A DNA stretch of 64,000 nt, from NCBI GenBank assembly GCA_026874595.1, contig CM049306.1:31179519-31243518 (forward strand), read 5' to 3'. The notes beneath the pieces are model-generated. The model saw only the letters and a list, made by a program, of their open reading frames with translations, made no database searches and was not told the DNA's origin. Numbering within the stretch: the first letter of the stretch is position 1; each line of letters opens with the position of its first letter. The DNA is from Sipunculus nudus (taxonomy: Eukaryota; Annelida; Sipuncula; Golfingiida; Sipunculidae). Below, piece by piece: positions 15,601 through 29,700 of the stretch. A program made the translations under genes and the position numbers.

Positions 15601-18600
15601 CTAAAGCTTTGCAAGATAATCATAAACAATAACTTAGTCACTTAGAACCCTGTTACCTAGTCCCTATAAAACTCTTACTTGAGAAAAGACTACTACACTG
15701 CAAAGTTAACCCTGAATAACCAAACGTCCTGCCTCAAGACAAGTACCTACTGTTCTTCCTAAACTAGGTGTCCTGAATATCAAGAACTCTGCAGAGTTCT
15801 CACTTATTTCCAGGGATCTGGAAGTGAGTGGTCAGAACAGGTCTGCTCAGCTCACTGCCCTGGAGTGTACTGACCACACACAGGGTAACTTGTAGTTACT
15901 AAGGGTCACAGGTGGTACCACCCTGTATTACATCACCCCCTCCTCAAAACTGCTAATTGTTGTAAACTGGCCAATAGGAGCTGTTAATTGTGGTGTCCCA
16001 GCCAATCAGAGGGCAGGGGTCTTCTGATGCAAAACAGCTGGAGCCTAATGCTTGAGTGCCTCTCAATACTCTCTCCCTTGATGCCTTTGAAAAAAGACCT
16101 CCTGTTGGCACAGGCCCCAACTTCAAGCACAGCCTGAGATTGGTTGGAATCTGGACACTAGCCACCAGGGGTTGACAAACAGGCCTCCCACACTAATGAC
16201 TGGAGACAATTACAATGGCCCACACTAAGACTCTTACATACTGGCTTGCTCATACAAAACCCATGTACAAACAAGACCAGATTGCTTCAGTCAACAATTC
16301 TGCTCTGTTTCAGTAAATACCTCCATATGGCAGATACCCAAACATAAAAACACCCACAAATATTCAAAATGTTATCCTGTCATTTTAGAAAGGTAAAGAA
16401 TTAAAAATTGAAATGTTGTTTCAACATCTTCTGCTTATTACCCTATACCTGGAAGCCATAAATCTGATGATTGAAAAAAAATCCTGTTTATCATGTTTTG
16501 GTTTCTGAGAAAATATGTTTTATTTAATTCTATTAATTTATTTAACCAGTTCTCTCCCTTATGGGATGTCTAAAGCACAATTTAATAAGAACCATTCTGT
16601 TCTGTCTTATGCCAACTCCTGAAGTTTTAAACAACTAGTATTCAGTCTCAAAACTATACAGGTCAATATCAGTTAATATTAAGCAATAACACATGAATAT
16701 AACAAGTGGACCAAATGTGATGAGTGTTGTTCTTTACAAGAAAGAGGTTTAAACTGAAGCTCATGCAAAAAATATTCAGTCAATGTGAAATGACACACAT
16801 GTAAACCTGTTTTTCAAATTTCAATATATTGAACATATAACATATTTTAAATACATACTTTCTTCAGAAGATGTATTTTCCTTTAGGTATTTGATATATA
16901 AAACAAAGAAATTTATATATCTAAACAATTTTTATATGTGACTTATAACTTAATTTTGTAAAAATGCTAGTCAATTTTATATTATTTGTGTGCATGATGT
17001 CATCAGATATTCTTCTACAATTAAAAAAAAAATAATTTGGGAGAAATATGCTTTTTTTTAATTTAAGAATATTACATATTTCAAGTATGCAGACATTAAT
17101 TTTAATAATAAGAGTTACTGAGTTATATTTTCAACGAAAGAATAAATCACAAGCGACCATTACTTTTATGTGACTTTTTATGTCAGTTTCACATTTTTTT
17201 AATAAGCATAATATATTCAGATTCAGAAGAGAAAAATATTTGATCATGGATGACTGTAAAACAGAGTGGACTGTCTACCTTGAACAGTTTTTCCCCCAGT
17301 GAAAATTCCTTGGAGAATCATTTATTATGGAAACTAACTCACAGTCCATAATGCCATTATGTCTTATATGGACCACTTCATTAAACAGAGTTTCTGATGT
17401 TACAACAAATTTACTGGCCACTGATGGGGACATTATGGTCTACCTGGAGAACTGGAGCAATTAATGCTTCATTTCACTAATGAATGAGAAATTGCAAGTT
17501 GGGCAGTTAAGGAAATCCAGCCCAGTGAAAATTCTGCATAATTAGCAAGACCTGGAAACCAAAAGCTTATTTGGAGACAATAGTGCAAGCCAGGTGAATG
17601 CCTGGGCTATTAGCTGAGACTCTGGCTAGCACTCCAGTACACAAAATTCTGGCTGCAGCATTGTTGTGGAAGCTGGATATTTTAACAGCTTTGCATCCTC
17701 ACTGTGAGGCTTTTTATTAAGATCTAAAGACAGGGGGTCCCCCTGAATAATCAAGGAGACCTCTTGTCTCAATGCCAGCATGCACAGCATTCAATTGGTC
17801 TGTTTGGTAAGCTGCCTGCCCCTTTCACCAGAGCTCTTGTGCATACAATGCCAGCTTTCACCTTGGCCAATCTTGTTCTGTAGAGTTATGTAACTTTGTA
17901 CAATGCTGAGGTGAATAATCAAAACTGTACACACTCTTGTGGAGGCTGGCAAGAACAGGATGCAGTCACACCTGAGCGAATAAATCTCAAATAACCAAGA
18001 AGAGAAAGAGGGAAGCTAAAATATATTCTTGGGAACATGTCATAGAAAGAATACTCACATACCTGGGGAGGAGAAAGTCACTACCAAGGGTAGTCACAAC
18101 TTTGGGTTGGGATCTTAACAAACTGATTACATGAACAAAGGAAAGAAAGCTGTACCTTTTCAATTATGCATTTTTCTGAAGCATTTTTGCTGATTTTTAG
18201 TTTTTCCCAGTTTGTTACTTTTTATGAAACAGTTTTTCCTCCCACAATTTGTAATTTTCTTTTTGAATTTATTTTTCTATGATCAACCTTTTTGTATTTA
18301 TCTATTAAACACTACTAAGTTACATCTGATATTTTTTCTACGAAATATTTTTACTTTATTTCCTGTGATATTTTCTTCTGCACATTAGTTGTGCTCATTG
18401 GTTATTTCTTACCATTCTTGTCATATATTTTGGTATAAATGTGACATGTTTTCCATTTCACTGTCAGAAACAATTTGTCCTGGAAGGACAGGTTGATGCA
18501 CATATGAAATAAATGTGAAATCTACTGAACATCAAACATTAAGGTAACAGACTTGTCTCAGGGGTCTGTTTTGAACATTTTTTTCAGTTTTATGTTGTAA

Positions 18601-21600
18601 AATATATAATTTTCATTTACTGTCTAATTTTTATGGAAAAATCTTTCATAGGTGAAAATTTAGAATTTAATTTTGTATACATTTAAAACTTAATTAAACT
18701 ATTAAATTGTAATTTTATTTTTTGGAGCTGGGAAGATGCAATATGTAAACATTGAACTAACTGATTTAAGATTTATAGTTTAAGCAAAATGAATTAAATA
18801 GAAGTTATCTGATTGAGTTGAGACATAAGAGTGAACCTCTGCAGTGTTATAAAGTTTACCCCATTTTGCCCTAGTGGGATTTGACCAAGGGAACTTAAGC
18901 TCTAAAGTTTAATACCTTAAACATAGGGGAGAGTTCTACTCCTCAAGCACTCTTCAAGAAAACTTCAAGCTATTCATTTTATGCAAGCAGTGCCCTTTGG
19001 AATGTCCTTCCCCTCAACGTCAAATGTCCCCAAATTTGCAGTGTTTTAAAAAATTATTGTGTTCATACTTCATTGGTTTTGCAGCAGTATTCTTGCCTCT
19101 TGTAAGTCATTTTATTGAGCATGGTCATTTGCATGTTGCAATCTTAATGCTTTTAGATCACCAAAATGTACACAATAACCTAATGATCTCATATAAGAAT
19201 CTATCATTTTGTAAAAGTCTTACATTCTTTGTATTTCATTAACATTTATATTGTAACTTGTATTTATATATAATTATCATATCTGATAATTATTTTCTTT
19301 TTGCACTTTATACCTGGCATAGGGCTCTGCTTACAACAGAAGTTTTCTTCTTGTGCATGCTATAAGTAAATTAATAAACATGAAGAGATTTGTTGTTGAC
19401 ATCTTACCAGCAGGAAACTCGATGGTATACGCCTTCATCGGCGGTCGGTACTGTTTAACCAACAACAGGCAGTCATAGTGGAGGACACGCTTCAATGTTG
19501 CTATGACAACCACACCTGCCAGGAAGAAATAAAGTTGTGTTGCCAATAACTTACAATAAACTATCAACACCTATAATCTACAGTATATGAAAAATAATAT
19601 TGCTTGCATCCTAACTACTGCCTTATCATAATCCCCTGAACAGAAAGCGAAAAATAAAAAACAACAGATGATGTCATTCTTATGTCACATGACTTTTTCA
19701 GTTCTTTTATTATGTATTAAACAAAAAAATGATCAGTTCTATATTATATTTTCTTTTCAACACATTTTAAAAAGTACCAGTTTCAACAAAATTTCACATT
19801 ATAAGTGACCTTGGGTCATGGCGCTCAGTTCATAGTGCACTTCCATTACAGTTATTGTGCAGCCTGGTGGTTACACATGCTTGGGCCCTGTGACCTAAAG
19901 GTAACAGGTTTTATTCTCCTTCTCACCATTATGTCAGACCCCCTGGCTAAGGTCTTTACCACAGGGGTATATAATACTCTCTGCACTCTGGACTTAAAGC
20001 CAGCTATTCACCTACCTTTTCTGCTGCATTTATGCAATTCCTCGCTTACTCTGCATACACATTAAGATCACTTGTTGCAAATTACCCTTTGCAAAACTCA
20101 AGTTCATCTGACTTGCCTCTAGATGTCCTTAATGTTGATTGAGTTTGAATTATTCTGGTGAGTCCCCCCACATGTTATACATTTGAATATAAACAAAACT
20201 AATAGCCTGTATGTGACATTTTCTGGATTATTTTTATAAAATTTTCAATCATCTTTAGTTATAGATGCCAGATATCAGAAAAGGCCCCTTTAATGGTCTT
20301 AAACAGGTTTTACCTGCAGAATATATGAAAATTTGCACCTTTATTTACTGTTGATCGAGTTGTAAGGTTGTACAGGTGCTGGGAACAAGTATGAAAGAAA
20401 AGAAAGGCAAACTGTTAATTAGAATGAGACTTTACTTTATCCTTGATACCAGACTTTATAACTGATAAGTTATGCTTTTTATGCTGTTAACTTTAATATA
20501 AACTTTTATCCTTTGGAATAATATATAGTGATATTCATAGCATACTTTGATCTTTCTGTTGTAGAAAAAAAAGGAAAAAAAACACCTAGAAAAGAAGATC
20601 ACACACTTTGGTTGAAAGCAAAATCCTATGTTTGTTTATTTACAATTTTTATTATGAATAAGTCACCAATTTAATTGAAAAAATATCCTTGAATTCTTAT
20701 TTCATTCATGATCAACACTTTCTGGTATTTCATTAAGATTTTAACAAGTTTTGAAAATTTAAAACAAACAGCACCACAAATGGTATATAAGATGCAGGTC
20801 ACATGATGTGACCTCTGACCTCATTAAATGTATGTATTTTCCTGAGAATGTAATACAGGTGAGGAACAGTATTGGTTTATATTCCTAATGAGTAATGAAA
20901 ATCCATCTGATTTTTGGTAATTCTTCACAGCGTCACCAAAGTCTGGTGACCTCTGACCTAATTAAAAATCATATGCATGGATTTTGCTTGAAATCAAACT
21001 TAGGTGAGATATGATATTGATTAATATTTCTTTTGATTTTTTTTCAAAATCCATTATATTCCTAGTAAGTTATCGCAACTGCACCACAAAGAAGCCTAGT
21101 GACCTCTGACCTTAGTAAATATGCATGGATTTTGACCATAATTGAACTCCACTGAGATAATATATTGGTAAGTAGATATGGTGAGTTTCATGAAAATCAT
21201 CATGGCAATCCTAAAAGTTAATGGACGGACAGACAGAAGGACAGACTTTTGGACCATGGGTATACCATAATACATCCCATTACAGACAGGCCTATAAAGG
21301 CAAATATTTACATAAAACAGTTCTAACTACTTGACAATGATCACTTTTTTCATCAATATGGTCCAAATTTTGAATTAGGTATTTGATTATGTACACAATA
21401 TTCATATTTAAAATTCTTCAAGAAGAATATATTTATAAAAAGAGTGGTATTCATTAAAAAAAGGTAAGACTTCATAGGTATTTTTCAATAAAATTTTAAA
21501 TTAAATTAAATATTAAATTATCCTGATTTTGTGACTTATTTCTGTGACATTTTCTTGTCAAAACATGTATTTTTATTTCAGATTCCTTGGATTATGTTCC

Positions 21601-23696
21601 ATTCACTGATATTTCACACTTCAGTTTTGTTATTTTAGTCTATGGTGTTTTACTGTGTGGCGTACTGTATGTCTCTATTTTAGAGAAACCTTCCATGTAT
21701 TTACTGCTACTGCAAGTGCAAAACTTTTGTTCTTTTTTATATCTTTTTAGTCAATGTCAAATTTGGATTATGTTAAATATATGCAACCCTATCAATGGGA
21801 TTTTAGTCAGTATTTGCTGCTTTATCACTTTAGTGCCTCATATATGTAGATGTCATCTTGGTGATGTCATGCTGACCACAGCTGTCTGCTTGTCCAGGTC
21901 ATATCAGTCTGCTCTGGACAGGTAAAGGTTGTCTGGTAATACAAATGCACCCTTAGTCAAGACTTAACATGTCTGATTAGCCAGGTGTTAAGACTAATCG
22001 ACCTGGCCTGGTCATCCATCCATGCCTCATGAATTTAGATACTGTGATCAGCCTCCAGACTTTTAGAACTTAGGCTGTGGTCAGTTGATGGCCCACAGTC
22101 ATCTGGTATATATTAATATCTCCGTAATTATTTGAAATATCAGTTTAGCCAAAAATTAAGCTTAAAAGCATCCTGATAAACAGAGTTGTCCAAGGAATAC
22201 AGGATGTTAATGTTTATTTAAAAGTGATGATTCTTGATAATTAAGTTACTGTTTAAATGACAGAGTTATGTCTAGGAAAATCTGTGAATACTTGATGTTT
22301 TGATGAAAACAAAATAAAACATCAATCCACCATAAAATTCCTGCTCTGTATTCTGACTTTCAGGGCATATATATCTGTAATGATTTTATGTTCTGTGTTC
22401 TATTTATGACATAGATGTTGTATTTATGATGTATGGTGTATCTATGTTGTTATGATGTATTTTTGTTGTACTTCTGATGTATCTTTTTTGTATTAATCTT
22501 GTACCTGTGGTGTATCTTTGATGTACCTCTGCTGTATTTATGATGTATATCCATTGTATTTATGATGTTTCTCTGTTGTATATATGATATATCTGTTTTA
22601 TTAGTGATGTGTCTCTGTATGGTGTATCTTAATCTTAATATTTTATTGCTGCCAGTTCACGCAGTTTTGAAACCCACATTTGTCGCTGTTTTATGTGACA
22701 TTTTTTCCTACGAATATTTGTGACTTTTTTCCTGTATTACTTTTTCTGTATAGACTTCTCTCCCCCTTCCCTTCCTTGTCATGAGTGATGAATAAAAACA
22801 TATTAGCTACAAATACATATGTATATATGTACTATATATTTATATAGGTCCAGTTCATATGAAATCTTCAAACGTGCCAATGGAACCCAGGGGCGGATCC
22901 AGGATTTAGGAAAAGGGGGGGTCCATCCCAGGAGGACAAATGAAAACCCTAAAAAAAGGTCCTCAGGTCTAAAGGGGGGTCCAGGGAGCAAAATTTTGCC
23001 TGAAGCCCTTAAAAAAACGTTGTTTCTGATGAAAAAGGGGGGGTCTGGACCCCCTGGACCCCCCCCCCCCCCCCGATCCGCTTCTGGAACCTTAGCTTAA
23101 GCTCTCTTCCATTCCTGCAAATACTTCTGTACCCTAATGAACTCATCATACTCATAATGAATCATCACACACACAGGAAACCATTGCACATTATCCTAGT
23201 TACTATGGCAACCATGACCCAGAAACAATGCCTGTGGCTGTGGTTGCTAAATATTGTCCTTAGGCTGACCTGACTGACTGACAGCTCAATCATACCTGAG
23301 CTAAGGAAGCCTCCAGCAATTAACAGTCCTGTACAACAGCACTGTGTAACAGTCCAGGCTCCAGCCCAGTCCCCACAACCCTGGCAATGTATGGAAGCAG
23401 AATTTACACAGGGAAAAGAACATTCAAACCTAAATTGTTTAAAAAATCACAGGAAATAAAGTCCCAAAGATATCACATTTTATATATTTTTCTGTCAGTG
23501 TTTTACTGAAGATTTAAATAGGTTACTACTTGTTTTACACAAACATTTTTGATTATTTTAAATGCTTAATTTATGCATGAGAGTTACTGAAAATGAACTA
23601 TCTAGTTTGTAACACCTTGTATGATATTTTCTGCCTCAAATGATGGTTCCATTATCAAATCAAAGCCTTTAATTATTATTTCATTATTTCAGACCT

Positions 23697-23778
<82 letters not shown>

Positions 23779-26700
23779 AAAGTATACATGTCCTTGCAAG
23801 TCACTAAGCAAACAGAGTGGTTCCTTCAGTAATTATAAATTTGCTGTAAATTAGCAGTGACCTTGTTTAAATATTCAAAACTTGGTAAATTACAGAAAGT
23901 AAAAAAGTGCTATTTATAAAATTAAATTAGAATTTGAGGGGTATTTTTAACTAAATATGTAACAAACTGAAACTGTTACTTTATTTAGTGCACACATCTG
24001 TGACTATATTACCTACTCAAGTGTGGGACTTTTTTCTGTGACTATATTTCCTACCCAAAATTTTGATTATTACCTGGTACTTTTTTTCTGGTCACCTGCT
24101 AATCACCACTACAGTTTATTATTTGGGTTAACCTAATTGTGTTTACCTCATGTTTAACTGGCCAAGTGTATGCAACATTCTACCATTTTATTTGACCAGT
24201 ATTAGTTTAAACTGAGTTATCAGCTGTTTTACTGGATATTTCAGTAAATATCAAACAGCAACGTCTGGATCATTATTTAGCCAGCTTTTCTTCACATGAT
24301 ATCTGTACAATGGACCACAGTTTATATGACACCTCCATATCACATGTTGCCCTGATAGGGGGTAAGCAAGTGTTGTATAGAGCCTTGTATTAAAATCATG
24401 ACAGTGGATCCACCTAAAAATCAAATTTACCATGCACAATTACACTTTGAATTAAAATGATCCAGGGTGAATAGGTTTGGGAGGAGGGGTAGGGTGGAAT
24501 TATATCAGATCCTAGCAGGAAGTACAGAGCCCCCTCTGGTTGAGGACAGTATCATGTCAGAGAGTGCTGGTGGATGTTACCCCCATCCAGGGTGGGGTAG
24601 ATCTTAGATCAGATCTGAAGCTGATGGGCCAGACCTTGAGGAGAAAACCAAGATGTGGCATGGGGTGGGGTAATTACAGGGGGGTAGGGTAATCAAGGGC
24701 ACCCCCACCTCTGGCACAAATTACAAGCAGGTCAGGGATGGGGAGGTTATGTAATGTTTCATAGCCTCATTCAGGGCTACCCAGCCATGACTGTGGGAAC
24801 TCTTGCCAGAGGACCTGGGTCTGATGGAATAGATTACAAGCAATGACCCATACTGAGAAAGTCAAGAGCCCTCCTTGTTTCTATACATCAGATCAAATCA
24901 GGATGGAATGAGTTAATGTGGTCATGGTCCATTAGTGCTCTCTGCCCAAAGCAAACCAACCATGGCAATACACCTATGTTGCTATATTAAATTTTCTTTA
25001 CCTTGTACTGAAATTGAAGCATATTTTTCTTAACTTTTTCAAGAGGAATTTATTTATTTTTTATTTAAAGGGGGGGGGGGGGTGTCCCAAAATTAGATCA
25101 AGGACAGTTAGCAACTCAATTCCTGTTAGTAAAAAACTGCCTCAGAATATTCCAATTTGTGAAATACTGGCCCAAAGAAATGGACCACGAAAATATTTAC
25201 CTTGAGAATATTACCTTTCCAATGTTTTTCACTAATTATCAAAAACTATAATTTCATTAATACTCCTGGATCCTGATAATTGTATGGATGGAGGCAAATT
25301 GAGTAATCTATCTGTGGTATATGAGGCAAGAAGAAAAAAGCAAATGAACAATTCATCTTGAGAATAAACTGTTTCCAGCAAATATTTAGAAATCTAATAT
25401 ATCTGTATATATATTTATTAATTATAATTTATATCATCAAACAATTTAAATGAATAGCAAATATTTTCTTGTGTTTTCTTTATTTTGTAATCACTTCTAC
25501 AAATGTATAAGGTTATTCTGAAGGGCTAATGATTTCAATTTCAACCTTACATCAAAAGTTTCATATAGGTTTCATAAGAACATACAGTAATCAGATTTAT
25601 TTATTTACAGGTAAAATATACATGTATTTATTAACTTAATTTTACAGGTCTGTTCATTGTACAGATTTTATTCTTTATGTGATGACATTCTTGATTAATT
25701 CATCAAGTAAATATGAATACTTAATAACAAACCACTTACAAAATATGTTATTTATTAAAGGGACAGTCAGATATGCAGGAATTATTTGTTTATGGCTATA
25801 ACATTTATAATGAAATAAAAAATTGGTTTTAAAGACAAGTTCTACACCATTATTGCTCAGACTCACAGAAATTTGAAATCATGTATGAACTACAATTTTA
25901 TTGAGTCATTAAACTTGAGGGAGATCTGTGAATGTTAAATATTTTTTTATCTGAAGATAACCTATCTAACCACCCCATGTGTGTGTATGTCACCCAAGAT
26001 TTGACAGTTGCTACTGTGTGATGTTTTCTTGGTGTCAGTCAGGAATGTCACCATGACCAGGTGGTAGCATTTTAACCTTTTATGAGACCAGATCAGTTAG
26101 GTCTGATAAAGAATCATAGACACAGCCATCCACACGCCAGACTCCAATCACTGATGCCTATCACATCCAAATACTGGCTGTGCTCCCAAAGGAACGCTCC
26201 GGAAATTTTGCAAGTTGTGTGTGGACACTGGAATTTAGCAGCATGTTACACTGATTGTAGAAATTAGTGACCCCTTGTACAGTGTAGACACTATATCAAC
26301 ACAACTCCTATGTATAACACCCAGGTGTAGAACCCTTGGCAAATAACACCAGTGGTTCAAGTTTATCTTGCAAGCAGCTGTTCTTCTGAAGAGGGTATCA
26401 ATTGGTTCTCTTGTATAAATCACTACTGTTTCCACATTTGAATCAACTATTGCTTCCACGGCATTAACACTTAAAAAGAGGGTATTTATATAACTTGATG
26501 GTATAATCAAATCCATGTTGTCCGGTCAAGCTTTTGTTAAGACTCTTGAATCTCCTCCTCTGTTCTGTATAAGATTACCTTTCTTGGGGGCTTTGAAGTG
26601 AAAGCCATCACACACAGTGGTATAGGGTGACTCTATTTCCTTTTTCTAAACATGTTCCTACTGTGTGAAATATTTCAGCAAATTAATCTATAGGTGACAA

Positions 26701-29700
26701 ACACTCCCTCTTGACATACTACAGATGCACTGTGGGAAGTACTGGGAGGGGAAAATTTGAACAGATGAATAGGAGCATCTTGTGTGCTTTATTTAACAGA
26801 AGCAGCTTGTGTACTTTAGTAAGTCACTCTGAATCTCAAACATTTCCTGTTTTTTAATAAAATGGTGTATTTAATGTCTTTGACATTTTGGTTTATCTCT
26901 TTCCAAATATTTTTAAACACAATGTTCAAGCTTTATTAAGGAAAGATACTTCAAGTTGGGCTGTAGGTTGCACTGTCTACTTAATGAGGATGAAGGCAAA
27001 TATATTATACATATGATACATAATTAACCTAGTCTTCTGGATTTCATGTTTATTTTTTTATGGACAGGGGCAGGAATAATCCAAAGTTATAACCTGTATA
27101 TGAAAAATTTGAGTGAATCTCTGAGGTTCTAATTGAGATTTAACTTTGGGGTTTTTAAGCTCTGATTCATATAACTAATACTGTTTGCTGGATGGCATAC
27201 CTTAAATTAATCCACATGGAAACTAACTGATTTATCAACTATTTCAAAACCTTCACATGCTTTAGCGTTTCCCAGTCTTTTCTCCAGTCAAACTCCCCCC
27301 CCCCCCCCATGCTCTCCTAACCCTTACTCAAATACCCTGTCTATTTTGTCATGTTTTTTAGCCCATTCAAAGTTTGCTCTAACTTTGCTTGATGATATTG
27401 CTTTATTTTTAATAAGTGATATTGAAATGCTATGCTAAAGTCACAACTGTGAAAAATCTGCAAGAAATCCAACACAGGCTGACAGTGGTGCCCCCTGGTG
27501 TATGATCCCCTTACTCCTCTCATTACAACTTGAATAACGGAGACATCTGGTGGTAACTAATGGTATCAACCCACAGCCCCTTCCAACCCCCTGACCCATA
27601 GTGTTCTCTGGGCTTGTTTTTCAATACAAAAGTAAGTTACCTGAAAAAGGTCACTCATATCTGATGCTGATAAAAAGTTATATGCAAAAAAAATTACCAG
27701 TAGTTTTACTGAAAGAGTTTTTTAAAATCTGAATCACAAGATCAGATGAAGTACTAAAGAAACATAGAAATGGAAATTTCCATCTTCACTGCATGGAGTA
27801 TTTGCATGTAATACTATGTTTTATATAATATCCTGAAGATAATTTGCCAAGATACCATAATACAAATCACATATGTTTTGTTGGTTATAATCAGATTTAT
27901 TATGATCTTTGATAATTATTTGAGAGAAAGGTCTGAAATTTAATACTGAAGTAACAATTGAATTGAGAATCAAATAAATGTATAGCATCAATGACTGAAT
28001 AAAATAAAAGTCAATTCACATTTCACTGGCCTATTATCATTCTATATCAAACAGCATCATCTAATGTCCATAGACCTCACCTTTCATTCTTATCTAAAGC
28101 CAATGCACCCTGTAAGCAATTTTGCTGGTTTTTTTCTATATGCAAGCAGTCACAGACAGTTGGAGATTATCTGTAACTGCTCACAACTGACTTCTGGCAA
28201 CCAGATGCAGACAATTTACTGTTTTCTGTGACTGCTTGTGATTGGCTGCAAAGAGTCACAGTCTTAAGTTCATGGAATTTCCTAAATTGTTTATTTTAGA
28301 TATTATTTTTATTTTCATCCAAAGAATGGTCAAATTGCTTTACAATGTACATTTCTTAAATAATAATAAATCATGGATCATTGCAGCTAATGTGTAGGTG
28401 CAAAGTGGAGCTTAGAGCTTAAAAAAATTGGGTGTTCAGAAATTTCTGAAGACAGTGTTGCTGCTTCTGTAATGGTACTAGGAAGTTAATTCCACAGTTC
28501 TGGTGCAGCATAATTAAAATGCATACGATTTGCTCTGAATTTTTGGGTTTGCCTATGTTTAACATTTTCTGACCAAATTGATCTTTCTGGCCTATACATA
28601 TATATCTAACATGTCTCTGATTATATTTTAGTGACTGACCATTCACAGTGTTATAAGTATGTACCAATAGTTTGTATTGTATTCTGTAACATAAATGGAG
28701 CCTGCTTAGTGTGTAAGTCTGCTAAGATACAGGTTATGTGATAGTGAGGGCTGTTCTTGTGACACTGGAAATGATAAACTTGACAAGATGGTGTCCACAC
28801 AGGTTTGTGGACTATGTCACCTGACAAAAACTCCAGTAACCAATTGGATGATATTCAGTCGCAAGTCACTTATTGCATTGCAAGCAATTGGAGATGCCCG
28901 CACCAGTTGCAAAGGATTGCAAATGAATCACGTGTTTTCTGACATGCCAGTTGGAAGTTGCAATTCTCGTCCCAAGTCCCACTCTCCAGCAATTCACATG
29001 TGATAACTAAAAAACGGGCAGTCAACAATCAACTACATGTACCTGTCAATTTACAGAGGCAAGGCTAAAGTAAGGCACTGAATGTTCCTGACATGAAATG
29101 ATGCCAAATATGTGGCATCAGCGATGCCAATTAAACTCCTCATATATGTGCAATTTTCACCAAAAACAGATCTATAAATGGATACACCATGCAACATTTC
29201 AGGCAGAGCCACCAATTCACTACTCAGAAAAAGTTCATAAATGTATTGTATAAAAACAGAAGAGCAGGTGGCGCCACCTGACTGGTTTACAACAAAGCCA
29301 TCCACACCTGAGATATGAGCAATTTTCACCTAAAGCAAAAGCATGCCAAGCAAAATCTGTTGCAGATAGTGCCACCAGTCTTTAGTACAATATAGGGGTA
29401 TCCAAGATCTATGGACATGCACAATTTTAGGCCAATACAGCCAACCACTCCTATCAACTTGAAAACAATATTTTTCACAAAACAGTGGGGCCAATATGTT
29501 GAATCTCTCTTGAGAAAAGAGCATTAATTTATTTTACAGAAACAGGAAGGCAGGTCGCCCCACCTGTCTGGTTTTCAAGAAAATTTTCCAAGATGGATAG
29601 ACATTCCAAATTTAAGACCAATACCGCAGGTGCCATAGTATCCCCAGACAATTAATCTCCCCCTCCCCCATTAAGAATAGTCCCCCCCCCCCCCATCTTC

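Noticed and set aside
21587-21925. 112-codon hydrophobic frame on the plus strand
   Set aside because: No family resemblance, no splice or promoter support; T-rich sequence produces such Leu/Phe/Ile/Cys-rich frames by chance.
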